Assembly (NCBI RefSeq): GCF_048773025.1
Contig: NC_133565.1
Coordinates: 31,806,457 to 31,870,456, forward strand
Source of the DNA: Camelus bactrianus
Taxonomy: Eukaryota; Chordata; Mammalia; Artiodactyla; Camelidae
DNA: 64,000 nucleotides
Reading direction: 5' to 3'
Below, piece after piece: positions 46,441 to 57,099 of this stretch (positions are counted from its first letter, which is position 1; each line of letters starts with the position of its first letter). The notes beneath the pieces were generated by a model. The model made no database searches, had not been told where the DNA came from, and saw nothing but the letters and a program-made list of their open reading frames with translations. Made by a program: the position numbers and the translations under genes.

Positions 46441-46955
46441 ATGTTGTCAACTACCCAGATATATGAATTGGCTAAGATTGTGTGCTCAGCTGCAGCAATT
46501 ACAAGAACACCAGTAAAAATAGTAAACACACAGGAATTCTTTTTTATTTCAGGCAATAAAAAGTCTAGAGCTGTTCAGACCAGGGATGGTTCAACTCTAA
46601 GTCAGCAATGCTATCACAGAACAAGTTTCCTTCTACCGCCCTACTGTGCATTCCCTAGCATTTGCTTTCAAATTCATGCTGAACACCCAGGTATCAATTT
46701 TATTTTCCTGATAGGAAGAAGGCTGAAGAACCCAAAGATACCCCTCTCTCCGGGTTTTGACTTTTGATTTTGCAAAGAAAGCCCTTACCAGGATATTTGT
46801 ACTTCTACCTCCCTACCCAGCACTGTGTCACACGGCCAACCCTGGCTGAAAGAGGTCTAGAGGAGAAGAAGGGAGGGGGAAGGTAGTTGGAAATAGATTT
46901 AATGACGCAACTTATATTTGCCATGGCAGAATTCATATTTGGTTTATCAGAGGTC
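46441..46955. other. Unassigned stretch
   Basis: Holds a 108-codon open frame (46441-46767) with no recognisable motif and no splice context. I see no repeat family. Confidence 0.35.
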
Positions 46956-46959
46956 TTAA

Positions 46960-47460
46960 GGGAAAAAAGAGAGAAATCCAGAACCAGGAAAAATAATAGT
47001 AAGAAAAAAATACACTGCAGTATGGTCATGAGAAAAACATCAGATAAATCCCCACAGAGGAATATTCTACAAAAATACCAGTACTCCTCAAAACTGTCTA
47101 AAGAACATCCAAAGTAAAGAAGGCCTAAGAAACTGTCAATGCCCAAAGGAGTCTAAACAGACATGAAAACTAAGTGTAAGGTGGTACCCTGGATGGGATC
47201 CTGGGACAGATAAGGTATATCAGGGTTACAACTAAGAAAATTTGGATAAATAATGGGTAGTTAATAATGTATCAATACTGGCTTATTAAATACGCACCAC
47301 AAACGTACCACACTCCCATAAGATGCTGTTGACACAGTAAAGTGTGTGCGCACGCATGTGCTTTGTGGGGAAGGGTCTATGGGAACTCTCTATGTCATCT
47401 TCTCCACTTTCCAATAAAGTTAATGCTGCTCTTAAAAATAGTCTGTTAAAAAAAAAAAAA
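46960..47460 (+). mobile_element. Old L1M 3' UTR with A tail
   Basis: 'accagtactcctcaaaactgtctaaagaacatcc', 'gcctaagaaactgtcaatgcccaaaggagtctaaacagacatg', 'ggtaccctggatgggatcctgggac', 'gtatcaatactggcttatta' and 'ggaagggtctatgggaactctctatg' follow the 3' UTR order of old L1M subfamilies, ending in an A run at 47449-47460. Confidence 0.65.
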
Positions 47461-47514
47461 GCCACCTGTAATACCACCACAGTACTAACACTCTGAGATA
47501 TATTTTACCAATTC

Positions 47515-47805
47515 TGTTGGTAAGCCATCCTTAGATTTTAGCTCAAAATCTTTTGCTGAGAGATCCTCCCTGGATCCAAGACCTGGCTGAGTCCCTCTGA
47601 CAGGCACTTGCATACCTCTCTATACTGCTTTTTCCTAATGCATATCACATTTGTAATCAAAGAATCAATTGAGAAATTAATCATTATTAACGTCAGTCTT
47701 CCCTCTAAAACGTAAGCTTCGTGTATTATTCATCACAGTTTCACCAGCATGGTGCCTTGAGCTCAAAAGGCACTCAATGAAGAGTAACTGAATAAATGAA
47801 AGAAC
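47515..47805 (+). repeat. L2 LINE 3' end
   Basis: 'tttgctgagagatcctccctggatccaagacctggctg' to 'tctaaaacgtaagcttcgtgtattattcatcac' and 'catggtgccttgagctcaaaaggcactcaatgaagagtaactgaataaatgaaag' follow L2 in sense orientation. Confidence 0.65.
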
Positions 47806-48640
47806 ATATACACATTAAGGAAACTATATAGCTGTTAAATTCATGTGTACAGATACAGAAAAATGTTCAATATGCCTTAGTGAAAAAGAAAGATGTAAAA
47901 CAATGTGCACAAGAAATTCTTATTTTTGTTTCAATAATGATAAGTAAAGCTTACTCTATGCATACAAAACCAAAAATGACACGCAGTTCACAGCAGTTAA
48001 CTTTGAGAGGTTTCGGTAGGCTTTCACTTTCTGGTGTATATATTCCTGTCATGTTTCAATTTTTAATAAATATGTATTATTTTTATCAACAGAAAAACAA
48101 AGGTAAAGTATGCATTCATTATGGGAAAGTTGGAAAATAAAGACAAGTTTTTTAAAAATGAACACCTCTTATCTTCAGTCTCATTATACCAAACACAACC
48201 ACAGTTAACACTTGCACCTTACATATTTACTTTTGTTTGCCATAGTATAGAAAAATTCATATTTTGAGTTTTATGTCTCATTTCATCCACATAATCACCC
48301 ACTCAGGCAGTCAGCCATTGGCCACAAAAGAAGTGGCACAAAGGGACTGAATGATGAGCATGTGGTCCCAGGGCTGGTTAGAAACAGATGATCAGTGTTT
48401 CCTGACAATCAGTCTTGCACTTCTTATTAGCCCTAACAGGCAGCCAACAAATGGTGAAAATTGAAATGTTACGTGTACCGTGTGACAACTGAATTTGAAT
48501 TTAACAGCCCTACAAGCTTAAATTAATCACTTTTATAATATTTTAAATGTCATTCATATAGCTAGATAAATATTTATTGTGGCCTTAAGAAGATATCAAT
48601 AATGATTTTTAAAATTAGGGTAACTACTAATACATGTGAC
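47806..48640. other. Unassigned stretch
   Basis: 48010-48150 resembles a generic A-rich retroposon tail. 48300-48560 is more complex and could be conserved DNA. The 86-codon open frame at 47880-48140 is unrecognised. Confidence 0.35.
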
Positions 48641-48644
48641 AACT

Positions 48645-49120
48645 GGCTGTACCTCAAGAGAATTATGTTGGGTGAAAAAAAAAGCCAACCTCAAAGGCTA
48701 CATGTGCTATATGATTCCATTTATATAAAACTTTCAAAATGACAAAATTTCAGAGATGGAGAGTAGATTAGTGGTTGCCAGGGATCAGGAATGGGAGAGA
48801 GGACTGGGTGTGACTATAAAGGGGGAGTATGAGGGAGCGCTTTGTGGGCATTAACAGTTCTGTGTCTTGACTGAGACAAATCTACACGTGAGAAAACTGC
48901 ACACAACTACACACGATCACACACACAGAAATGCACGTAGAACTGGTGAAATATAAATAAGATCTGTGGATTGTACCAATATCAATTTTCTGGTTTTTCT
49001 ATTGTACTACAGTTTTGTAAGAAGTCATCACTAGGAAAACTAGGTGAAGAATACACAAGAACTCTCTGTACTGTGTTTTGAATACTAACCAATTTGAAAT
49101 GAAAAGTTTTTCAAATGGGC
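48645..49120 (+). mobile_element. Old L1M ORF2 end and 3' UTR
   Basis: 'gctacatgtgctatatgattccatttatataaaac', 'ggagagtagattagtggttgccagggatcagg', 'aaataagatctgtggattgtaccaatatc' and 'gaaaactaggtgaagaatacacaagaactctctgtactg' are landmarks of L1M 3' ends, in order. Non-coding. Confidence 0.75.
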
Positions 49121-49244
49121 AAAAGAGATAGTTGATAAATGACACCAAAAAAAAAAAAAATCTCATAATTTACCCTTGGCAGAAACCCCTTATATTAGGT
49201 TTTTGTTAACATTCAATATACAGAGTAATAACTTGATTGGAAAA

Positions 49245-49350
49245 AATGTGACACTACAGAGCTGTCCAACAACAGGATGGGATCTCAGGCAGGCAGTGAG
49301 CTCTTCGCTGGCAGTGTGTGAATAAAGAGAGGATGATTTTCTGACAAGAG
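49245..49350 (+). repeat. CR1/L3 LINE scrap
   Basis: 'agagctgtccaacaacaggatgggatctcaggcaggcagtgagctcttcgctggcagtgtgtg' matches the CR1/L3 3' region ('gagctgtccaacaatggaatgggctgcc...gtagtgagctcc'). Confidence 0.65.
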
Positions 49351-50951
49351 ATATGGTGAGAGTGACTCCTATTTGTTTACAAGCAGGACTAAATACCTAC
49401 TCAAAGGTGCTTTTATGGGTTTGGCTAACATGGCACACGTAACACAAATTCCACTCTCTCTTTCCCAATTTGTGGTCATATCCAATGTTCATAGATTACA
49501 CCAATCCTTTCTAAATGCCCCCCACAAGGCTCCTAATTGTTAACAGATACTCTAGGCAGTTACTACCAATCAGTCATAGTTGGTACCTCCTAACAATGTG
49601 GTCAATATTCTATAAATTTGCCAATGATGACAAAACTATAAGCATTAATTCAGAAGTAAAGCTTTGCCAAACTTTGCACCAGAACCAAGAAGACTAATAA
49701 CCTGAAAGGTTCAGAGAAGTCTATCTCCAGCTGCAACAGTAATCACAATCACTCTAATGTTCTGAAATTTAATAGCTACTTTATTCTAATGAACTACTAG
49801 TACTTTATCACTCAAGATAAATTAGACTTACCTTTTAAACTATTCTTACAGAAAAGATGAGAAATTATTCTTTGTCTTTAGCAGGTGAAATTCTAGCACA
49901 TGGAAAGTGAGCAATAATTTGTCCCAAATACAGATACAAATAAACAAACAAACAAGCATACCCAAGTACTACCTATAAAACTCACGACTTTTAATCTTTT
50001 GAGTGGTCTAAAACATCTTAATTTCAAGAAAAGTATATCAGAGAAAATCACAAATAGGAAAAATAAGCGTATACTTAGTAACTGAAACTATTATCTCTGA
50101 AGTAAACAAAGTGTTAGTAACTAATTTTGAAAGTTCCTAAGTAAAATAAAGGGAACCGAAACAGGTCCAGATAGGAAACCTTTGTTGGGTGCATAGGATT
50201 CCAGAAGTAGGTCATGATACTAATGAAAAGTACCCCTCAGCTAATAAGCAGACCTAAAGCAGAGAGATAAAAGGCTCTTTGAAGTGTTTTGTTGTTTTCT
50301 TAAAATGTTTTAAGGAATAAGAAAGGATAATACCAACTACTTCAGCTAGCCAAGAAATGAAATTAAAATATCAGAGGTATATCTCCTGCAGACCTCTGTT
50401 CTTTAATTTTGTACAACATCAAGCCCTCTCAAATAGCAGTTCTGCTGCACAAGGTGACTTCTCCTAATGTTATGGGCCATCCAGCACCGAATTTACAGGT
50501 GCACCCAATTAGAGCAGAGCACACTGACTGCCATTTTTTGCAGTATCACTATAGATAGTCCTTTATTCTTTCTTTGTTAACTTCTCTTTATTTGCAAAAT
50601 GGAAAGTTGATCCCAATAAGAAATATATTTAAAGGGTCAACTACAAAGCAGGGCCAATATAGGAGGTTTTATTATGATAACCAAAATGCCTCTCTGTCAC
50701 AAAAATATTCTCATGTTTTATGTTATAAGTTTTCTTTTTCCCTTGGTAATAACTGAAATTACTGATACAAGGTGTAACAAGTAAAGAAAAACTTGAAAGA
50801 TTCTCCTAGGCAGGAATGGCTGCCTCCCTCAGTTAGCAGAGACTTTTGACCTCCTGACCCTAATCTCTTCTTACTCTCTACTGTCACTGCAACCAAGAGA
50901 AATCACTTGGTACAAAATTTGGTAATAAAATGTCCATATAGTAATTTTATA

Positions 50952-50997
<46 letters not shown>

Positions 50998-51030
50998 TAC
51001 ATATATATCTCCATCCCACTGTCCTCCTTA
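49351..51030. other. Unique non-coding stretch
   Basis: No gene or clear repeat. 50160-50560 is relatively complex. A TA-rich microsatellite lies at 50951-51008. Confidence 0.4.
50951..51008 (+). repeat. (TG)n(TA)n(CA)n microsatellite
   Basis: Starts 'atgtgtgtgt', continues as about 15 AT units and ends 'acacacacatacatatatat'. The TG and CA ends are complementary around the AT core, so the whole can fold into a hairpin or cruciform. Confidence 0.95.
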
Positions 51031-51354
51031 AGAATAAAACACTTTATCGCATACATTTTATATCCCTACTGTTGAGCACGATGCTTGCACTTAGTAGGCC
51101 TTTGGGGAAATATTTATTAAAACATTTAACAACCACCACAAACCCTCTAGAGAACAATTTCACTGTTTACTAAAATTTTACTTTCCAAGTTTTTCTAGAC
51201 AGAATAAAACAGAACAGCAACACCCAACAATTCGCTCCTTGACTCTACAGTTCATTATTTTTCACATCCAGGAGTCAAATGACTTTATTGTGACTTGACT
51301 TTATTGTGACTAGCAAGTTGAGCTCTTATTTCTTCATGCCAAAGTTTAAGACTT

Positions 51355-51465
51355 TAGAGGCCAACAATGAGCTCCTCGAGAGAAGAAATCACATCTTATT
51401 TATCTCTGTACTCCTAGTACCTGGTTATGGAATATGAGCTAAATAAATGTTTGCTGAGTAAATGC
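51355..51465 (+). repeat. L2 LINE 3' terminus
   Basis: 'gagctcctcgagagaagaaatcacatcttatttatctctgtactcctagtacctggttatggaatatgagctaaataaatgtttgctgagtaaatg' is an L2 3' end in sense orientation. A similar scrap may sit at 51045-51120. Confidence 0.7.
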
Positions 51466-51469
51466 ATTA

Positions 51470-52710
51470 TTAAATTGATCCATGGTGTATTTTCCACAAT
51501 GGCTAAAAATAATTTTTTTACTACTGTACCCATAATCCATGCAGAAAAAGCCTGACATACTTGTCCCACTAGTGTTTATAAGGCAATATGGTGCAGAGCA
51601 GTGATGTATCGAATTCAGTTCCTAAGTCCCATGTAGACTGAAATCTGAAGATAATATGAAAAAAAAAAAAAAAAAGGAAAAAAACAAACAGCTAAAATAC
51701 ATTCTGAAAACCCTTGAATTAGTGTGACTGTGGCGAATAGGTGGAGCTGAGCTGCTAAGCATTTTTACATAGAAGAGATAAATGAGCAGTGAAAGGGCCA
51801 CAGAGGAGCCAGAAGCAGTTAACCTTCTGGTAAAGTCTACATTTTCTACACAAATTAAAGTTCCTAAGAGGAAGTGGTAACTTTCTATTTTGGAAGTGAT
51901 TTGTAAAACATGTTTGTGAGGTCTTTGGTCTGAAGCCAGTCAGTTAAATAAAGAAACAATCCAATGAAACGTAAATTCTGATGCCAATAAGATAAAAACT
52001 CAAACTTGTCTCTAATGTAGTCTAAACAACTGTCTGCATTTCTTTAACACTCATATTACTTGTAAGTAAGAGGCAATAAATATGAAACAAATTGCCTTTT
52101 ATAACCTATACATAAATATATGTAACAATTGAACAATTTTAAACATTAGTAGAAAATCACGTCAACAACAAGGTGCGCTAAGACCATAATTAAATATTCC
52201 TATTTAAAAGGAAAAAAGTTAAGTAAAAATTGTTACTGGATTCTTTTATGTGAATCCTGAAGAACTAAAACACTATACTAACCCAAAAAAATAAACTCTG
52301 TTTTCCTTCTGATATAATCAGAATCATTAAAAAGATTCCGTTTTAAGGGGAAAAAACACAATGTTATTACAAAGCCAAAGAGAAAATGATTAAAATCATG
52401 GAAGAATGGAAGATACACTTTGACGATTAAAGAATTACCTGATAAACATATTATGGGAAAAGGTGGGGAGCCCTCAGACAGTAACAGTTCACAGTGACTT
52501 CAAGGATGCTTTAATACCACAACTAACAGCAAAGGCTCAACTCCCTCACAGCTTCCTGACGACCGCTACTCTGCAGTCCCGCAGAGATGACTCTGGTCAC
52601 GTAACAAAGTCTTCGCACTCCAACAGCACGGCAGACGATCCGTGTACAATATGCCATATGGGTTTTAACACATAATTATTGGCCCATTATGACATACACA
52701 TTTTTAAAAG
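51470..52710. other. Unassigned stretch with a CpG-bearing patch
   Basis: Includes a poly-A run at 51660-51676. A patch at 52440-52660 keeps several CpG dinucleotides in otherwise CpG-poor DNA. A 70-codon open frame there (52463-52675) is unrecognised and lacks flanking splice consensus, so I do not call a gene. Confidence 0.35.
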
Positions 52711-52714
52711 CTTT

Positions 52715-52855
52715 CCAGATATGATTCTCAGTTTCCTCTTCAATGAAAGAGAATGTATCTACCTTACACAGTTGTGGGGATCAGAGACAATGTTTACAAG
52801 CTTCTAGGGCAGAGAACTTGCAAGGTATCTGGCACAATTATATGTTTTGAATATA
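52715..52855 (+). repeat. MIR SINE 3' part
   Basis: 'atgattctcagtttcctcttcaatgaaagagaatg', 'ctaccttacacagttgtggggatcagag' and 'gcaaggtatctggcacaattata' match the MIR core and tail. Confidence 0.7.
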
Positions 52856-53069
52856 CTATGAAACTGCACATAAAACATCTTTGAAAAGAATTTGAAAAGC
52901 AAGACCTGAGTTAAAGATCTAACAACATATAGACCAAACTTAGTGACCGACATCCTTTTTATACTGGTATCAAAAGCATTCTACACAAAAATTATCTTAC
53001 ATTGTAACAAAATCACCAAAGGTTCTATCTGACACACTAGCCAAATTTAAAACACATATAAAGAAAAGA

Positions 53070-53240
53070 ACAAGTATAATTTACTGGCTGTCTACCACCA
53101 CACACTAGGCATAATGCTAGAGGCATATCATGATAAATCCGTAATATAGTTTTACCGATGAGGAAACTGAGGCTTTGACAGCTATCCATGCAGCTAGTCA
53201 GTGGCAGAGCTGGGATTCAACTGCATCTGAGTGATGGCTG
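53070..53240 (-). repeat. MIR SINE, minus strand
   Basis: 'tagttttaccgatgaggaaactgaggctttgacagctatccatgcagctagtcagtggcagagctgggattcaactgc' is a clear reverse-complement MIR core and tRNA-like head, one of the best preserved here. Confidence 0.9.
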
Positions 53241-53582
53241 TTTATTTTCTTTCCACAATATCACACAAAATCCATAGAAAAGTAATTTTAAAATTCAAAA
53301 AGCATAAACATAATAGGCAAGATAGTTGTTTTTGAAACAAATAAATTATTTTCACTTAAACATTCAGGAAACAACAAAAACACCAGTTTTAGGTCACTGG
53401 AAAACAACTGACAAATCTACATGCCAATTAGGCAAACAAAGAAAAATAAGTCAGATGTACCAAAACATTTATTTACCACACAAGTTGCTTGACAGGTATA
53501 GAAAGATATAGACTACAGAAACAGCAGTTCATGTATGAAATTTCTCCATAATCTAAAATGAAAGTTATTTCTCTTTTTCTAT
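53241..53582. other. Unique non-coding stretch
   Basis: AT-rich flank before the young L1. The open frame 53326-53511 is unrecognised. Confidence 0.4.
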
Positions 53583-53597
53583 AAAAAATGAAAAAAA
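53583..53597 (+). repeat. Target-site duplication, left copy (young L1)
   Basis: aaaaaatgaaaaaaa recurs at 54761-54775 immediately after the L1 tail. The word is A-rich, so some of the match could be chance with poly(A), but the internal TG is shared. Confidence 0.75.
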
Positions 53598-53652
53598 CTT
53601 CAAAAATTTTCTCCTAGAAGAAATAAAAGCAAGAATAAACAAATGGGACTTA

Positions 53653-54432
53653 ATGAAACTTAGAAGCTTCTGCACAGCAAAGGAAACCAGAAGTAAAACA
53701 AGAAGAAAACCTACGGAATGGGAGAAAATTTTTGCAAGTGAAACCGACAAAGGCTTGATCTCCAGAATATATAAGCAGCTCATACGACTCAATAAGAAAA
53801 AAATAAACAACCCAATCCAAAAATGGGCAAAAGACCTAAACAAGCAATTCTCCAAGGAAGACATACAAATGATCAAAAAGCACATGAAAAAATGCTCAAT
53901 ATCACTAATTATCAGAGAAATGCAAATCAAAACTACAATGAGGTATCACCTCACACCAGTCAAAATGGCCGTCATTCAAAAATCCACAAATGACAAATGC
54001 TGGAGAGGCTGTGGGGAAAGGGGAACCCTCCTACACTGCTGGTGGGAATGCAGTTTGGTGCAGCCACTATGGAAAACAGTGTGGAGATTCCTCAAAAGAC
54101 TAGGAATAGACTTACCGTATGACCCAGGAATCCCACTCCTGGGCTTGTATCCAGAAGGAAATCTACTTCAGGATGACACCTGCACCCCAATGTTCATAGC
54201 AGCACTACTTACAATAGCCAAAACATGGAAACAGCCTAAATGTCCATCAACAGGTGACTGGATAAAGAAGATGTGGTATATTTATACAATGGAATACTAC
54301 TCAGCCATAAAAACCAACAACATAATGCCATTTGCAGCAACATGGATGTTCCTGAAGAATGTCATTCTAAGTGAAGTAAGCCAGAAAGAGAAAGAAAAAT
54401 ACCATATGAGATCACTCACATGTGGAATCTAA
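53653..54432 (+). pseudogene. L1 ORF2p C-terminal remnant (259 codons open from first Met)
   Basis: Open frame inside the young L1. It contains the poorly understood L1 ORF2p C-terminal domain, which includes the cysteine-rich motif implicated in RNA binding in studied L1s. Full-length ORF2p is about 1,275 residues, so roughly the last fifth is present. The first methionine is internal to ORF2, not a native start; the frame is open further upstream to the insertion edge. No promoter is visible, and translation is not implied. Confidence 0.85.
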
Positions 54433-54471
54433 AAAACAAAAACAAAAACAAACAAACAAACAAACAAAAAC
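54432..54471 (+). repeat. (AAAC)n tract in L1 3' UTR
   Basis: Alternating AAAAAC and AAAC units directly after the ORF2 stop. The equivalent position in the L1s at 36100 and 56706 holds plain A runs, so this is an A-rich expansion hotspot in the family's 3' UTR. Confidence 0.9.
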
Positions 54472-54760
54472 AAAGCATAAATACAGGACAGAAATAGACT
54501 CACAGACAGAGAATACAGACTTGTGGTTGCCAGGGGGGTGGAGGGTGGGAAGGGATAGACTGGGATTTCAAAATTGTAGAATAGATAAACAAGATTACAC
54601 TGTATAGCACAGGGAAATATACACAAAATGTTACGATAACTCACAGAGAAAAAAATGTGACAATGAGTGTGTATCTGTCCAGGAATGACTGAAAAATTGT
54701 GCTGAACACTGGAATTTGACACAACATTGTAAAATGATTATAAATCAATAAAAAATGTTA

Positions 54761-54775
54761 AAAAAATGAAAAAAA
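54761..54775 (+). repeat. Target-site duplication, right copy (young L1)
   Basis: Second copy of aaaaaatgaaaaaaa, followed by unique sequence 'ttgcattcatttttattaatg'. Confidence 0.75.
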
Positions 54776-55925
54776 TTGCATTCATTTTTATTAATGTATA
54801 GCCAACAAGCCATGAAGTAATAATTTAGCTGTTTATAAAACAAGTGCCACTACATATTTCTAATTTAGTAGTAAAGCATAATTTCAAATCAAAACACAAA
54901 GTAAAACAAAATTTTACATTGGCCACCGTGCTCCTTGCATCACCTGGAGAGGTGCTCCTTGGGGCAAAAAGTCATAATCCCTAGTTTGCAGGTATGTTAG
55001 AGGACTAAACAAGGCCAATGAAAGCAAGCACTACTCTCCTCCAATAATACAAAACTCAAGTTATGTTTCTAGATAATAAGAGTTTTGTTGATGTATTACT
55101 TAAGAACTCAATCATCCAGATTATCTACAGCCAAATCTGAATTCCAGTCTTTCCCCCACCTCTCTGCCAATCAGCACACTCTGGATCAGTACAACTCTCA
55201 CCTACATTCGAGAGTGTTGGTTTCTAAGTGTTCTAATATTTGGTATAATCAAGTAAGTCAGAGGAGAAAATTCATGGTACATTCTAATGATCTGTATAAA
55301 TGATTTTCAGGAAATCAGCAACACAGCTCACATTTATTAGCAAGAATGACCTAGACATGACCATTCTGTTGATCTATATTGTGGTTTTTGTCACTGAGTT
55401 ATTCTGCATTAGTGGTGAGTAGAACACATAAATAAAAATGTGTCCTTACAGCACTAAATTTATAAAAAGTATAATAAATCAGGTTTCTAAAAGTTTACTT
55501 CACAAAGGAAAACAAGGATGATAGGGAAAATGCTGACTACAGTCCTCTCTGGCTGGAAAAAAAGGTGTAATTTCCTTCCTCAATCCATTTCACTAGTCAG
55601 CTAAAACTAGCATCTTGGTTCTAATTTAAGGGTTGGGCCTACTCACTGTCTCTATCGCCAGACAGAAGGGAATGCCTAACACTAAAGGAAAGAAATATAA
55701 CTTTTAGATTTTTAAATGTTTATAATACTCTGAAATCAAGGGAGAAAACACAAAAGCAAAAGTTGCTTATTTTTTTTCTGATTTTTAAATATAATAGTTA
55801 CATAAAATTTGTAAAACACAGATCTGTATAAAGAAAAAAACCAAATCATAAGCAATCCCACCAAACAGAGATAATTAAATATGTACATCAACATGTAAAC
55901 AGCTATTTCTTCAAAAAAGGGTTTG
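54776..55925. other. Unique non-coding stretch
   Basis: No repeat or exon is recognised. The open frame 55085-55303 has no recognisable motif. Confidence 0.4.
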
Positions 55926-55929
55926 TGGG

Positions 55930-57045
55930 GATTAAACTTAAAAGCTTCACACAGCTAAGGATAACATAAAATGAAAAGACAACCTACAGAAGGAGAGAAA
56001 ATATTTGCAAATGATGTGACTGACAAGGGACTAATTTTCAAAATTTATAAACAGCTCATATAGCTAATATAAAAAAAAACAAGCAACCCAATCAAAAAAT
56101 GGGCAGAAGACCTAAATAGACATTTCTCCAAAGAAGACATCCCGATGGCCAACAGGCACATGAAGACGTGCTCAATATCACAAATTATTAGAGAAATGCA
56201 AACCAAAACTACAATGAGGTATCACCTCACACCAGTCAGAATGGCCATCATTAAAAAGTCTACAAATAATAAATGTAAGAGGGTGTAGAGAAAAGGGAAC
56301 TCTTCTACACGATTGGTGCGAATGTAAATTGGTGCAGCCACTATGGAGGACAGTATGGAGGTTCCTTAAAAAACAAAAAATAGACTTACTCTATGATCCA
56401 GCAATCCCATTACTAGGCATATAGCTGGAGGAAACTCTAATTCAAAAACATACATGCACCCCAATGTCCACAGCAGCACTATTTACAACAGCCAAGACAT
56501 GAAAACAACCTAAATGTCCATCCACAGATGACTGGATAAAGAAGATGTGGTATATATACACAATGGAATAGTACTCGGCCATAAAAAAGACTGTAATAAT
56601 GCCATTTGCAGCAACATGGATGGACCTAGAGATTATCATACTAAGTGAAGTATGTCAGACAGAGAAAGACAAATATCATATGCTATCACTTATATGCGGA
56701 ATCTAAAAAAAAAATAATAATTATACAAATTTTATTTATTTACAAACCAGAAATAGACTTACAGACAGAGAAAACAAACTGTGGTTACCAGGGGGAAAGG
56801 GTCGGGGGAACGATAGATGAGGAGCTTGGGATTAACAGATACACATTACTATATATAAAATAGATAAACAAGGATCTACTATATAGTCCAGGGAACTATA
56901 TTCAATTTCTTGTAATGAGCTGTAATGTAAAGAATCTGGGAAAAAAAAATTTATATGCATGTGTATGTATAATTGAATCACTTTGCTGTACACCTGAAAC
57001 TAACATTGTAAACTGACTACACTCAATAAAAAATAAGAATTAAAA
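55930..57045 (+). mobile_element. 5'-truncated L1 with degraded ORF2 end
   Basis: Starts at 'ggggattaaacttaaaagc', the ORF2 position also near the start of the L1 at 53598. It runs through 'ggagagaaaatatttgcaaatgatgtgactgac', 'atgaggtatcacctcacaccagtcagaatgg' and 'atgactggataaagaagatgtggtatat' to the 3' UTR ('aaactgtggttaccaggggg', 'gctgtacacctgaaactaac', 'actcaataaaaaataag'). The C-terminal cysteine motif is destroyed by small deletions and stops near 56275-56330. It is clearly older than the copy at 53598. No clean target-site duplication was found. Confidence 0.88.
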
Positions 57046-57099
57046 TAAATTTTTTAAAGCTTTAGCAATCTGATAGATTTTAAAAGCTATCTCAATTTT

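Larger units (their letters stand above)
53598..54760 (+). mobile_element. Young 5'-truncated L1 with open ORF2 C-terminus
   Basis: LINE-1 retrotransposon tail. The reading frame is open from the 5' junction at about 53596 to a stop at 54430-54432. It encodes the last roughly 278 residues of ORF2p: [33 protein letters not shown], then the C-terminal C-x3-C-x7-H-x4-C motif [18 protein letters not shown] at 53998-54051, [16 protein letters not shown] and [19 protein letters not shown]. The endonuclease and RT domains are absent, so it cannot retrotranspose. The 3' UTR has an (AAAC)n run at 54432-54471, a G-rich patch near 54530 and ends 'aatcaataaaaaatgtt'. The uninterrupted frame and matching target-site duplications make it the youngest L1 in the window. 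Confidence 0.92.

Noticed and set aside
46441-46767. 108-codon open frame as a candidate gene
   Set aside because: No domain, no flanking splice consensus, no start context and no supporting neighbours.
46805-47146. 113-codon minus-strand hydrophobic open frame
   Set aside because: It is largely antisense to an old L1M 3' UTR; hydrophobicity comes from A/T-rich composition.
53565-53930. 121-codon minus-strand frame with membrane-like composition
   Set aside because: It is antisense to the open L1 ORF2 tail; apparent membrane segments reflect A-rich L1 sense sequence.
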